Shown: one piece after another, positions 42,655 through 51,620 of the stretch | Layout of the letters: every line of letters starts with the position of its first letter | How positions within the stretch are numbered: position 1 is the stretch's first letter | Source of the DNA: Streptomyces sp. S.PB5 | Lineage (GTDB): Bacteria; Actinomycetota; Actinomycetes; Streptomycetales; Streptomycetaceae | Direction: 5' to 3' | Length of the DNA stretch: 64,000 nt | NCBI RefSeq assembly: GCF_030403745.1 | Contig: NZ_JAQMWP010000008.1 | Coordinates: 186,001 to 250,000, forward strand | Translations under genes and position numbers: made by a program | The notes under the pieces: model-generated | What the model was told of the DNA's origin: nothing | The model's database searches: none | What the model saw: only the letters and a program-made list of their open reading frames with translations

Positions 42655-43698
42655 ATGCCGACGCTTCGGACACTCCTGGCCGCACCGCTGTCCCTGGCGC
42701 TCCTCGTCGTGGCCCCGGCCGCCTCCTCGGCCCCCGCGGCACCCCCGGCGGACACGGCCCTCCTCCTGCTGGTCGCCGAAGGCCGGGCCCCCGCCGCCGC
42801 CCTGCTGGCCCGCGAGCAGTCCGGTATCCGCTACACCGACACCGGGTCCGGCATCGCCCGCGCCGACCACTTCCGCGCCGGCAGCATCACGAAGACCTTC
42901 ATCGCAACGGTCGTGCTCCAACTGGCCGAAGAACACCGGCTGTCGCTGTCCGACACGGTGGAGCAGCACCTGCCCGGCCTGGTGCGCGGCGCCGGCAACG
43001 ACGGCCGCGCCATCACCCTGCGCGCCCTGCTCACCCACACCAGCGGCCTGCACGACTTCACCACGGACACCGGGGGCCTGATCCCCCTCACCCCTCGTCA
43101 AGCAGTCCGAATCGCCCTCACCCACCCTCCGACCGCCCCCGGCCGCTACTCCTACTCGAACACCAACTACGTCGTACTCGGCATGGTCGTCCGGCGGCTC
43201 ACCGGCCAGTCGTACGCCACCGAGGCCGAGCGCCGCATCATCGACCCGCTGCGCCTGACGGGCACCTCGTTCCCCGGTTCCGGCACCGCCCTCCCCGCCC
43301 CGCACGGCCGCGCCTACGACACCGACGGAACCGATGTCACCGAGCTCGACCCACGGGTGGCCGGTGCCGCCGGCGAGTTGGTGACCACGCTCGCCGATCT
43401 CGACCGCTTCTACGCGGCGCTGCTGGGCGGCGAACTCCTGCCCCCGCGCCGGCTGCGCGAGATGCTCGACACCCGCGCCGCACACGGCCTGTACGGCATG
43501 GGGCTGTTCCCGGTGAAACTGCCGTGCGGCACCACGGTGTGGGGGCACAACGGCCGTATCACCGGCAGCTACGTGCGGAGCGCTGCCGCCGTGGGAGGCC
43601 GACGCGTCCTGACGTTTCGCGTGAACACGACGGCGATTGCGGACCCCGGCCTCGAACCGCGGTTGCTCGCCGCCGAGTTCTGCCCTCGCACCTCCTAG
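42655..43698 (+). CDS. Secreted serine hydrolase (class C beta-lactamase / DD-carboxypeptidase family)
   Basis: A 347-residue exported enzyme from the ATG at 42655 behind AAGGGAGG. After a signal peptide ending near SSA-PAAPPA come the active-site motifs in the family order: SITK (catalytic Ser and Lys in AGSITKTF), YSN (SYSNTNY) and HNG (VWGHNGRI). Such enzymes hydrolyse D-Ala-D-Ala stem peptides or beta-lactams; the usual Streptomyces members are DD-peptidase-like. It is divergent from the kinase array and convergent with glpD. Confidence 0.88.
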   Translation: MPTLRTLLAAPLSLALLVVAPAASSAPAAPPADTALLLLVAEGRAPAAALLAREQSGIRYTDTGSGIARADHFRAGSITKTFIATVVLQLAEEHRLSLSDTVEQHLPGLVRGAGNDGRAITLRALLTHTSGLHDFTTDTGGLIPLTPRQAVRIALTHPPTAPGRYSYSNTNYVVLGMVVRRLTGQSYATEAERRIIDPLRLTGTSFPGSGTALPAPHGRAYDTDGTDVTELDPRVAGAAGELVTTLADLDRFYAALLGGELLPPRRLREMLDTRAAHGLYGMGLFPVKLPCGTTVWGHNGRITGSYVRSAAAVGGRRVLTFRVNTTAIADPGLEPRLLAAEFCPRTS

Positions 43699-43826
43699 AA
43701 CGACCGGGCCCCGCACGTGGATCCCGGCCACCGACACTCGTTCGAGTGATCTCCGGAGCCCCGCGCCGGGGGCCCCGCCGGGAGCCCTGAGTCAGGAGCC
43801 CCGCGTCGGAAGCCCTACCGGCCCCC

Positions 43827-45533
43827 CTACAACGGCACGATGTCCGGCGCCCCCAGCCGCGCCGCGTCCGCCGTCAGGTCGTCCGGCTGCCGCTGCGACT
43901 CCCGCTCCGCCTCCACCCGCTTCTCGTAGTGCTCGATCTCCCGCTCGATCTGGTCCTTGTCCCATCCGAGCACCGGCGCCATCAGTTCGGCCGCCTCCCG
44001 CGCGCTGCGCGTCCCCCGGTCGAAGGTCTCGATGGAGATGCGGGTCCGCCGGGTCAGCACGTCGTCCAGATGCCGCGCCCCTTCGTGCGAGGCCGCGTAG
44101 ACGACCTCGGCGCGCAGATAGTCGTCGGCCGCCTGCAGGGGCTCGCCCAGCGTGGGATCCGCGGCGATCAGTTCGAGCACCTCCTCCGCCAACGAGCCGA
44201 ATCGGTTCAGCAGATGCTCGACGCGCACCACGTGCAGCCCGGTCCGGGCCGCGATCCGCGCCCGCGCGTTCCACAGCGCCCGGTACCCCTCGGCGCCCAG
44301 CAGCGGCACGTCCTCGGTGACGCACTCGGCGACCCGCAGATCCAGCCCGTGCACCGCCTCGTCGACCGCGTCCTTGGCCATGACCCGGTACGTCGTGTAC
44401 TTGCCGCCCGCCACGACCACGAGCCCCGGCACCGGATGCGCCACGGTGTGCTCGCGGGACAGCTTGCTGGTCGCGTCCGACTCGCCGGCGAGCAGCGGCC
44501 GCAGTCCCGCGTACACGCCCTCGACGTCGTCGCGCGTGAGCGGCACCGCGAGGACCGAGTTCACGTGCTCCAGCAGGTAGTCGATGTCCGCGCTGGAAGC
44601 CGCCGGGTGCGCCTTGTCGAGATCCCAGTCGGTGTCGGTCGTCCCGATGATCCAGTGCCGTCCCCACGGGATGACGAACAGCACGGACTTCTCGGTGCGC
44701 AGGATCAGTCCGGTCGTCGACTTGATCCGGTCCTTGGGCACGACCAGATGGATGCCCTTGGAGGCGCGTACGTGGAACTGACCCCGCTCGCCCACCATGG
44801 CCTGGGTGTCGTCGGTCCACACACCGGTCGCGTTGACGATCTGCTTGGCGCGGATCTCGTACTCCCCGCCGGCCTCGACGTCCTGCACCCGGGCCCCGAC
44901 CACCCGTTCGCCCTCGCGCAGGAACCCGGTCACCCGGGCCCGGTTGGCGACCTGCGCCCCGTACGCCGCCGCGGTCCGCACGAGCGTGGCGACGAAGCGG
45001 GCGTCGTCCATCTGGGCGTCGTAGTACTGAAGGGCACCCACCAGCGCGTCCTTCTTCAAGGCGGGCGCGATGCGCAGTGCGTGACGGCGGGTCAGATGGC
45101 GGTGCATCGGCAGGCCGCGCCCGCGTCCGCGCGCCATCGACATGGTGTCGTAGAGCGCGACGCCCGATCCGGCGTAGAGCCGCTCCCAGCCCTTGTGCTG
45201 GAGCGGATACAGGAAGGGCACCGGCTTCACGAGGTGCGGGGCGAGCCGTTCCAGCAGCAGTCCGCGCTCCTTCAGCGCCTCCCGCACGAGGGCGAAGTCG
45301 AGCATCTCCAGATAGCGCAGCCCGCCGTGGATGAGCTTGCTGGACCTACTGGAGGTGCCTGACGCCCAGTCACGTGCGTCGACCAGGCCGACGGACAGCC
45401 CGCGTGTCACCGCGTCGAGGGCGGTCCCGGCACCGACCACGCCGGCGCCCACCACCAGTAGGTCCAGCTCGCGCTCGGCCATGGCGGCCAGTGCCTCGGC
45501 TCGCTGTGCCGGCCCCAGTGTCGCTGTCCTCAC
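43827..45533 (-). CDS. glpD: Glycerol-3-phosphate dehydrogenase (aerobic, FAD)
   Basis: A 568-residue membrane-associated flavoenzyme oxidising glycerol-3-phosphate to dihydroxyacetone phosphate and feeding electrons to quinone. It starts at GTG 45533 behind AGGAGG. The FAD fold is clear (LDLLVVGAGVVGAGTALDAVTRGLSVGLVDARD, then SGTSSRSSKLIHGGLRYLE), with PWGRHWIIGTTDTDWD and VVAGGKYTTYRVMAKDAVD in the middle and the C-terminal helical domain. No other glycerol genes are adjacent. The divergent dehydrogenase gene shares its upstream region. Confidence 0.95.
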   Translation of the reverse strand: MRTATLGPAQRAEALAAMAERELDLLVVGAGVVGAGTALDAVTRGLSVGLVDARDWASGTSSRSSKLIHGGLRYLEMLDFALVREALKERGLLLERLAPHLVKPVPFLYPLQHKGWERLYAGSGVALYDTMSMARGRGRGLPMHRHLTRRHALRIAPALKKDALVGALQYYDAQMDDARFVATLVRTAAAYGAQVANRARVTGFLREGERVVGARVQDVEAGGEYEIRAKQIVNATGVWTDDTQAMVGERGQFHVRASKGIHLVVPKDRIKSTTGLILRTEKSVLFVIPWGRHWIIGTTDTDWDLDKAHPAASSADIDYLLEHVNSVLAVPLTRDDVEGVYAGLRPLLAGESDATSKLSREHTVAHPVPGLVVVAGGKYTTYRVMAKDAVDEAVHGLDLRVAECVTEDVPLLGAEGYRALWNARARIAARTGLHVVRVEHLLNRFGSLAEEVLELIAADPTLGEPLQAADDYLRAEVVYAASHEGARHLDDVLTRRTRISIETFDRGTRSAREAAELMAPVLGWDKDQIEREIEHYEKRVEAERESQRQPDDLTADAARLGAPDIVPL

Positions 45534-45688
45534 CGCTGCCTCCTGCTGTCGGTCGGAGTGGCCCGGTCCGTATCCCCCATGCCCAAATTCTGACCGGCTT
45601 GCCCAAGTTCAGCCACCAGTCGCCCCACCCTGTGGACAACTTTCACGGAGGCCCCGGCGGAGACACACGGAATCAATCTCGTATTCCG

Positions 45689-45711
45689 GTCAGATTTACT
45701 CCTAGTCTGAC
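45689..45711 (+). promoter_or_regulatory. Dyad GTCAGA-N11-TCTGAC in the glpD / dehydrogenase gap
   Basis: A perfect 6 bp inverted repeat between the divergent genes; TAGTCT inside it could be a -10 box for the dehydrogenase gene. It would place an operator over the promoter. Confidence 0.4.
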
Positions 45712-45786
45712 ATTGCGCTCGCTCGTCCAGTCCACAGGGCTTGCGCACCTGTCCCGCTTCGGTTATTGGGAAGGACGGCCCACGCC

Positions 45787-46998
45787 ATGCCCGCAGATCT
45801 CGCCGTCATCGGACTCGGCCCCTACGGACTCCCCCTGGCCCAGGCCGCCGTCGCCGCCGGCATCCCCACGCTCGGTTATCGCACCGGCCCCGAGCCGGGC
45901 TCCCTCAGCCCCGCCGAACTGCGCCGGATGCTCTCGGGGGGCTTCCGGCCGGCCACCTCGCCCGCGGAACTGGGCCGCGTGCGCACCGCGGTCATCTGCG
46001 CGCCCACCCCGCGCGCGGCGGACGGCGGCCTCGACCTCACCCAGGTGGAGTCCGCGGCCCGCACTCTCGCCGCCGAACTGCGCCCTCACACCACGGTCAT
46101 CCTGGAGTCCCCGGTCCCGCCGGGCACCACGGAGAAGCTCCTGCGCCCCCTCCTCGAAGAGGGCTCCCGCCTCCGCGCGGGCCGCGACTTCCACCTCGCC
46201 TACTCCCCCAGCCGCGTCGACCCCGGCAACCGCGACTTCACCCCCGCCAACACCCCGAAGGTCATCGGCGGCCTGACCCCCGCCTGCACGGAATCGGCCG
46301 CGGCCTTCTACTCCCGCCTCACCGACAAGGTGGTACGCGCGCGTGGACTGCGCGAGGCGGAGACGGTCCAGCTCCTGGAGTCCAACTTCCGCCACGTCAA
46401 CATCGCCCTCGTCAACGAGATGGCCGTCCTCTGCCACGACCTCGGCGTCGACCTCTGGGACGTCATCCGCTGCGCGGAGACCAAGCCCTTCGGCTTCCAC
46501 TCCTTCCGCCCCGGCCCCGGCGTGGGCGGCCACGCGGCCCCCCAGGACCTGACCGCCGCCCCGGTCGGCCGCAGCCTGCGCTTGGTGGAACTCGCCCAGC
46601 AGGTCAACAGCCACATGCCGCGGTACGTCGTCCAGCGCGCGGCCACCCTCCTCAACGAGCACGGCAAGTCGGCGAGAGGCGCCCGCGTCCTCCTCCTGGG
46701 CATCACCTACAAGCCCGACCTCGCCGACCAACAGGCCACCCCCGCCCATGAGATCGCCGTCCGTCTGATGGAACTCGGCGCCTCGGTCAGCTACCACGAT
46801 CCGTACATCCCCTCCTGGAACGTCCTGGACCGCCCGGTCCCGCGCGCGGACTCCCTCTACGAGGCCGCCGCCGACGCCGACCTGACGATCCTGCTCCAGC
46901 AGCACCGGACGTACGACCTCCAGGGCCTGTCGGTGAAGGCGCAGCTGTTGCTGGACACGCGGGGGGCGACGCCGACGGGGGCGGCCCACCGTCTCTGA
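45787..46998 (+). CDS. Nucleotide-sugar dehydrogenase homologue lacking the catalytic Cys
   Basis: A 403-residue member of the UDP-glucose/UDP-ManNAc dehydrogenase family, started at ATG 45787; a TTG start seven codons upstream also exists. The Rossmann motif reads GLGPYGLPLA, and ESPVPPGTTEK and VNIALVNEMAVLC are conserved. The active-site motif that is normally GGHCIP reads GGHAAP (Ala250). The late YKPxxxDxRESP motif reads YKPDLADQQATP, losing the Arg. Normal four-electron oxidation to a uronic acid should therefore fail. It may have another activity or a regulatory role. Downstream is a small membrane protein gene. Confidence 0.85.
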   Translation: MPADLAVIGLGPYGLPLAQAAVAAGIPTLGYRTGPEPGSLSPAELRRMLSGGFRPATSPAELGRVRTAVICAPTPRAADGGLDLTQVESAARTLAAELRPHTTVILESPVPPGTTEKLLRPLLEEGSRLRAGRDFHLAYSPSRVDPGNRDFTPANTPKVIGGLTPACTESAAAFYSRLTDKVVRARGLREAETVQLLESNFRHVNIALVNEMAVLCHDLGVDLWDVIRCAETKPFGFHSFRPGPGVGGHAAPQDLTAAPVGRSLRLVELAQQVNSHMPRYVVQRAATLLNEHGKSARGARVLLLGITYKPDLADQQATPAHEIAVRLMELGASVSYHDPYIPSWNVLDRPVPRADSLYEAAADADLTILLQQHRTYDLQGLSVKAQLLLDTRGATPTGAAHRL

Positions 46999-47133
46999 CG
47001 GCGAAATTGGCTGGTGGACGCGGTCGGTACGGCTGCTACTGTTCGGCGACTCGCCTCCCCGGCGAGCCTCGTCGCACAGTCGTGCGCACACCTCACACCG
47101 CTCGTTCGCCAGTCCCATGGGGGGATCTCTGTC

Positions 47134-47640
47134 ATGACCCAGCCAGCCCCGCCGCAGCAACCCGCCGACGGCAACCCGTTCGCCCAGCAGCCGGCCCCGG
47201 TACCGCAGGCCCCGGTACCGCCGGCCGCCCCGGCCCAGGGCAACGTCGCGCTGGGCGTGGTCGCCGGCGTCGTGGTCGCCCTGATCACCGCGGGCATCTA
47301 CGGCTACATCCTCAAGGCCACCGAGCGCGAGATCGGCTACGCCGCGATCGGCGTCGGCCTCGCCATCGGCTTCGTCGCGGGCAAGGTCGGCGGTGCGAAC
47401 CCGGTGCTGCCGATCGTGAGCGCCGCGCTGTCGCTCGCCGCGGTCTGCCTGGGCCAGCTCTTCGGCGTCGCGTTGATCATGGACGCCGGCGAGGACAGCG
47501 TCACCCTCACCACCGTGCTCACCGAGTACTCCGACCTGGTCGTCACCATCTGGAAGGAGTCGTTCGACGCGATGAGCTTCCTGTTCCTCGCGATCGGCGC
47601 CTTCGCCGCGTTCTCCGGCGCCAAGAAGGCCGTGGCCTGA
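47134..47640 (+). CDS. Small multi-helix membrane protein
   Basis: A 168-residue protein from the ATG at 47134. A Pro/Gln/Ala-rich N-terminal tail (about 1-35) is followed by four hydrophobic helices: VALGVVAGVVVALITAGIYGYI, IGYAAIGVGLAIGFVAG, LPIVSAALSLAAVCLGQLFGVALI and FLFLAIGAFAAFSGA. Such Pro/Gln-rich small membrane proteins are common in Streptomyces; no function is known. A possible promoter (GTGGAC, 17 bases, TACTGT at 47037) gives a leader of about 85 bases. Confidence 0.78.
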   Translation: MTQPAPPQQPADGNPFAQQPAPVPQAPVPPAAPAQGNVALGVVAGVVVALITAGIYGYILKATEREIGYAAIGVGLAIGFVAGKVGGANPVLPIVSAALSLAAVCLGQLFGVALIMDAGEDSVTLTTVLTEYSDLVVTIWKESFDAMSFLFLAIGAFAAFSGAKKAVA

Positions 47641-47643
47641 GCC

Positions 47644-47766
47644 GTGCCCATGCGCGTACTGCTGCTCCTGACCGGTCCCGTCATCGCCGTATGGGGCGGT
47701 TTGCTCGCCTTCGACGTACGCGGTGCCGGGACCGCCAGGGCGGAGCACGCCCGGCTGGACCTCTGA
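47644..47766 (+). CDS. Possible 40-residue membrane peptide
   Basis: A GTG three bases after the preceding stop, or the ATG at 47650, opens a frame reading MRVLLLLTGPVIAVWGGLLA followed by FDVRGAGTARAEHARLDL. One membrane helix and a charged tail with good GC-rich third positions suggest it is real. It would be translated together with the protein before it and is followed by a terminator. Confidence 0.5.
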   Translation: MPMRVLLLLTGPVIAVWGGLLAFDVRGAGTARAEHARLDL

Positions 47767-47787
47767 CCGGCTTCCCCCGGTACCCGA

Positions 47788-47821
47788 AAGGGCCCGCCCA
47801 CCTCCCGGTAGACGGGCCCTT
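47788..47821. terminator. Convergent terminator
   Basis: AAGGGCCCG and CGGGCCCTT form a 9 bp stem with a 16-base loop between the small membrane genes and the convergent guaB3-like gene. Confidence 0.7.
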
Positions 47822-47835
47822 CCACGTCGTACGGT

Positions 47836-48960
47836 CTACCGCTGGTGCTGCGAGTCCGCGACCGTGACCTCGACGCGCTGGAACTCCTTGAGCTCGCTGT
47901 AGCCGGTGGTGGCCATGGCGCGGCGCAGGGCGCCGAAGAAGTTCATGGAGCCGTCCGGGGTGTGGGACGGGCCCGCGAGGACCTCCTCGATGGTGCCGAC
48001 CGTGCCGAGGTCGACCTTCTTGCCGCGCGGAAGCTCCTCGTTCACCGCCTCCATGCCCCAGTGGTTGCCCTTGCCGGGCGCGTCGGTGGCACGGGCCAGC
48101 GGGGAGCCCATCATGACCGAGTCGGCGCCGCAGGCGATGGCCTTGGGAAGGTCGCCCGACCAGCCCACGCCGCCGTCCGCGATGACGTGCACGTACCGGC
48201 CGCCGGACTCGTCCATGTAGTCACGGCGGGCCGCCGCCACATCCGCGACCGCGGTCGCCATCGGCACCCGGATGCCCAGCACGTTCCGCGTGGTGTGCGC
48301 CGCGCCGCCGCCGAAGCCGACCAGGACGCCCGCCGCGCCGGTGCGCATGAGGTGCAGGGCCGCCGTGTACGTGGCGCAGCCGCCGACGATCACCGGGACG
48401 TCGAGCTCGTAGATGAACTGCTTCAGGTTCAGCGGCTCGTGCGAGCCGGAGACATGCTCGGCCGAGACCGTCGTACCGCGAATGACGAAGATGTCCACGC
48501 CCGCGTCGACGACGGCCTTGGAGAACTGCGCCGTGCGCTGCGGGGAGAGTGCGGCGGCGGTCACCACGCCCGCGTCCCGCACCTCCTTGATGCGCTGGCC
48601 GATCAGCTCTTCCTTGATGGGGGCGGCGTAGATCTCCTGGAGGCGCCGGGTCGCGGTCTCCGAGTCCAGGCCGACGATCTCGTCGAGCAGCGGCTGCGGG
48701 TCCTCGTACCGCGTCCACAGGCCTTCGAGGTTCAGTACGCCGAGGCCGCCGAGCTCGCCGATGCGGATCGCGGTGGCCGGGGAGACGACCGAGTCCATGG
48801 GGGCGGCCAGGAACGGCAGCTCGAAGCGGTAGGCGTCGATCTGCCAGGCGATCGAGACCTCCTTCGGGTCGCGCGTACGACGGCTCGGGACGACGGCGAT
48901 GTCGTCGAAGGCGTACGCCCGGCGGCCGCGCTTGCCGCGCCCGATCTCGATCTCAGTCAC
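47836..48960 (-). CDS. GuaB3-family IMP dehydrogenase-related protein
   Basis: A 374-residue TIM-barrel protein from the GTG at 48960 behind AGGGAAAGG. It aligns with IMP dehydrogenase along its length (FELPFLAAPMDSVVSPATAIRIGELGGLGVL, VHVIADGGVGWSGDLPKAIACGADSVMMGSPLARA) but has no CBS domains. The loop that carries the catalytic Cys in GuaB (GPGSICTTR) reads GGGAAHTTR, with His in its place. GuaB3 proteins sit next to guaB in many actinobacteria; their reaction is not settled, and IMP dehydrogenation is unlikely here. It follows guaB, separated by a terminator. Confidence 0.9.
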   Translation of the reverse strand: MTEIEIGRGKRGRRAYAFDDIAVVPSRRTRDPKEVSIAWQIDAYRFELPFLAAPMDSVVSPATAIRIGELGGLGVLNLEGLWTRYEDPQPLLDEIVGLDSETATRRLQEIYAAPIKEELIGQRIKEVRDAGVVTAAALSPQRTAQFSKAVVDAGVDIFVIRGTTVSAEHVSGSHEPLNLKQFIYELDVPVIVGGCATYTAALHLMRTGAAGVLVGFGGGAAHTTRNVLGIRVPMATAVADVAAARRDYMDESGGRYVHVIADGGVGWSGDLPKAIACGADSVMMGSPLARATDAPGKGNHWGMEAVNEELPRGKKVDLGTVGTIEEVLAGPSHTPDGSMNFFGALRRAMATTGYSELKEFQRVEVTVADSQHQR

Positions 48961-49020
48961 GTGTGTGGCCTTTCCCTGATGCGTTGCAGCGCCTTCCAGT
49001 ATCCCCGACGGGTACGACAA

Positions 49021-49050
49021 GGGCGGCCCCGGATACTCCCGGGGCCGCCC
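49021..49050 (-). terminator. Terminator after guaB
   Basis: A perfect 12 bp stem (GGGCGGCCCCGG and complement) with a six-base loop, 29 bases past the guaB stop. It should separate guaB from the guaB3-like gene. Confidence 0.8.
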
Positions 49051-49078
49051 TCACGCGCGCGTGGTCTTCAGGAAGGAC

Positions 49079-50581
49079 TCACTTGCGGCTGTAGTTCGGC
49101 GCCTCGACCGTCATCTGGATGTCGTGCGGGTGCGACTCCTTCAGACCCGCCGAGGTGATCCGCACGAAGCGGCCCTTGGACTCCATCTCGTCGATGGTGG
49201 CCGCGCCCACGTAGCCCATGGTCTGGCGCAGACCGCCGACGAGCTGGTGCAGGACGCTGGAGAGCGGGCCGCGGTAGGGCACCTGGCCCTCGATGCCCTC
49301 GGGCACGAGCTTGTCGTCGGAGCCGACCTCGGCCTGGAAGTAGCGGTCCTTCGAGTACGACTTCGCCTGGCCGCGCGACTGCATGGCACCCAGCGAACCC
49401 ATGCCCCGGTACGACTTGAACTGCTTGCCGTTGATGAACTGCAGCTCGCCGGGCGACTCCTCGCAGCCCGCGAGCAGCGAGCCCAGCATCACGGTGTCGG
49501 CGCCCGCGGCGAGCGCCTTGCCGATGTCGCCGGAGTACTGCAGGCCGCCGTCGCCGATCAGCGGGATGCCGGCCGGGCGGGCGGCGAGGGAGGCCTCGTA
49601 GATCGCGGTGACCTGCGGGACGCCGATGCCGGCGACGACACGGGTCGTACAGATGGAGCCGGGGCCGACACCGACCTTGATGCCGTCGACACCGGCGTCG
49701 ATGAGGGCCTGGGCGCCGTCGCGGGTGGCGACGTTGCCGCCGATCACGTCGACGGAGACGCTGGACTTGATCTTCGACATCCAGCTGAGCGCGTTGCTGT
49801 TGTGGCCGTGCGAGGTGTCGACGACCAGGAAGTCCACCCCGGCCTCGGCGAGCGCCTGGGCACGCTCCAGGGCCTCCGGGCTGGCGCCGACGGCGGCACC
49901 GACGAGCAGACGGCCCTCGCCGTCCTTGGCGGCGTTCGGGTACTTCTCCGCCTTGACGAAGTCCTTGACGGTGATGAGGCCCTTGAGGACGCCCGTGTCG
50001 TCGACCAGGGGAAGCTTCTCGATCTTGTGTCGGCGCAGCAGCTCCATGGCGTCGCCGCCGGAGATGCCGACCTTGCCGGTGACCAGCGGCATGGGGGTCA
50101 TGACCTCGCGCACCTGGCGGCTGCGGTCCGACTCGAAGGCCATGTCACGGTTGGTGACGATGCCGAGGAGCTTGCCGGCCGGGTCGGTGACCGGGACGCC
50201 GCTGATGCGGAACTTGGCGCACAGCGCGTCTGCCTCGGCGAGCGTGGCCTCGGGGTTGACGGTGATGGGGTCGGTGACCATGCCGGACTCGGACCGCTTC
50301 ACCAGGTCGACCTGGTTGACCTGGTCCTCGACAGAGAGGTTGCGGTGCAGCACGCCGACGCCGCCGAGGCGGGCCATCGCGATCGCCATGCGGGACTCGG
50401 TCACCTTGTCCATGGCGGCGGACAGCAGGGGGATGTTGACCCGGACGTTGCGGGAGATGCGGGACGAGGTGTCGACCGCGTTGGGGAGCACCTCGGACGC
50501 TCCCGGCAGCAGCAGCACGTCGTCGTAGGTCAGCCCGAGTGTCGCGAATTTGCCAGGCACTCCGTCGACGTTTGCAGTCAT
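49079..50581 (-). CDS. guaB: IMP dehydrogenase
   Basis: A 500-residue enzyme that oxidises IMP to XMP, the committed step to GMP. The start is behind GGGGAAGG. The TIM barrel begins LTYDDVLLLPG; two CBS domains are inserted (about 95-215: VTDPITVNPEATLAEAD..., VMTPMPLVTGKVGISGGDAMELLRRH). The catalytic Cys is in GPGSICTTRVVAG, with the flap GMGSLGAMQSR and C-terminal YRGPLSSVLHQLVGGLRQTMGYVGA. It is located between development regulators; GTP level is linked to sporulation in streptomycetes. Confidence 0.97.
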   Translation of the reverse strand: MTANVDGVPGKFATLGLTYDDVLLLPGASEVLPNAVDTSSRISRNVRVNIPLLSAAMDKVTESRMAIAMARLGGVGVLHRNLSVEDQVNQVDLVKRSESGMVTDPITVNPEATLAEADALCAKFRISGVPVTDPAGKLLGIVTNRDMAFESDRSRQVREVMTPMPLVTGKVGISGGDAMELLRRHKIEKLPLVDDTGVLKGLITVKDFVKAEKYPNAAKDGEGRLLVGAAVGASPEALERAQALAEAGVDFLVVDTSHGHNSNALSWMSKIKSSVSVDVIGGNVATRDGAQALIDAGVDGIKVGVGPGSICTTRVVAGIGVPQVTAIYEASLAARPAGIPLIGDGGLQYSGDIGKALAAGADTVMLGSLLAGCEESPGELQFINGKQFKSYRGMGSLGAMQSRGQAKSYSKDRYFQAEVGSDDKLVPEGIEGQVPYRGPLSSVLHQLVGGLRQTMGYVGAATIDEMESKGRFVRITSAGLKESHPHDIQMTVEAPNYSRK

Positions 50582-50768
50582 GACACCTTCCCCAATGGCC
50601 TTGATCGGTGCGGATGTCCATGCTAACGGGAAGGAAGGGTCCCGAATTCCACGGTTCCGTCCGGCTACCGGCTTCGTATGTTCGTACGGAAAACGGGGGC
50701 GGCCTGTTCAACAAAGGCACAACGCCAGGACAACCCCAGGGGACAGCGGCAGGAACCAGCAGCGGGGA

Positions 50769-51434
50769 CTACTGCTCGGCGAGCGCCCGTAGCCGGCTCA
50801 GTGCCCGGTGCTGGGCCACCCGGACCGCGCCCGGTGACATTCCCAACATCTGTCCGGTCTCCTCGGCCGTCAGCCCGACCGCGATCCGCAGCAGCAACAG
50901 CTCCCGCTGGTTCTCGGGAAGGTTGGCGAGCAGCTTCTTGGCCCATTCGGCGTCACTGCTGAGCAGCGCCCGCTCCTCGGGGCCGAGCGAGTCGTCCGGT
51001 CGCTCGGGCATCTCGTCGGACGGCACGGCCGTGGACCCGGGGCCCCGCATGGCCGCGCGCTGCAGGTCGGCGACCTTGTGCGCGGCGATGGCGAAGACGA
51101 ATGCCTCGAAGGGGCGGCCGGTGTCCCGATAGCGCGGCAGCGCAAGCAGTACCGCGACGCAGACCTCCTGCGCCAGATCCTCCACGAAGTGACGCGCGTC
51201 GCCGGGGAGCCGGGACAGCCGGGTGCGGCAATAGCGCAGCGCCAGTGGGTGGACATGGGCGAGCAGGTCGTGTGTCGCCTGCTCATCCCCGTCGACGGCG
51301 CGGTGGACAAGCCCACCGATCACCGTCGTCTCGTCCTCGCGCATCGGTCCATGGTGCCTTGCGGCCGATTCATCCGTGGCACCGCGTCCGATGTTGTGCA
51401 CCGAAGCGTTATGAGCAGGTGCGCCGGAACTCAT
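50769..51434 (-). CDS. shbA: RNA polymerase sigma factor ShbA-like
   Basis: About 221 residues from the ATG at 51434, behind GGAAGGGGAGG; a GTG at 51485 and an ATG at 51344 are alternatives. Region 2 is visible (FVEDLAQEVCVAVLLALPRYRDTGRPFEAFVFAIAAHKVADLQR) and region 4 (LLANLPENQRELLLLRIAVGLTAEETGQMLGMSPGAVRVAQHRAL). It has the size of an extracytoplasmic-function sigma factor. From recollection, the gene at this position between guaB and bldM is shbA, which drives transcription of the principal sigma gene hrdB. Confidence 0.82.
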   Translation of the reverse strand: MSSGAPAHNASVHNIGRGATDESAARHHGPMREDETTVIGGLVHRAVDGDEQATHDLLAHVHPLALRYCRTRLSRLPGDARHFVEDLAQEVCVAVLLALPRYRDTGRPFEAFVFAIAAHKVADLQRAAMRGPGSTAVPSDEMPERPDDSLGPEERALLSSDAEWAKKLLANLPENQRELLLLRIAVGLTAEETGQMLGMSPGAVRVAQHRALSRLRALAEQ

Positions 51435-51620
51435 CCCCTGCGCCCTCCCCTTCCGCTCGACCGACTCGTCCCCGAGAGACTCCACACCTCAAGGATGCGG
51501 CATCGCCGCCGAAACAAGCACCGGGCACGATGACCCGCGCCCCAAAGGGGCGCGGGGCGAGACATTGTGCGGCTCCGCCGCGTGGGCGCGACCAGCCACG
51601 ACGCGCCCGCAGCCGAGTTC

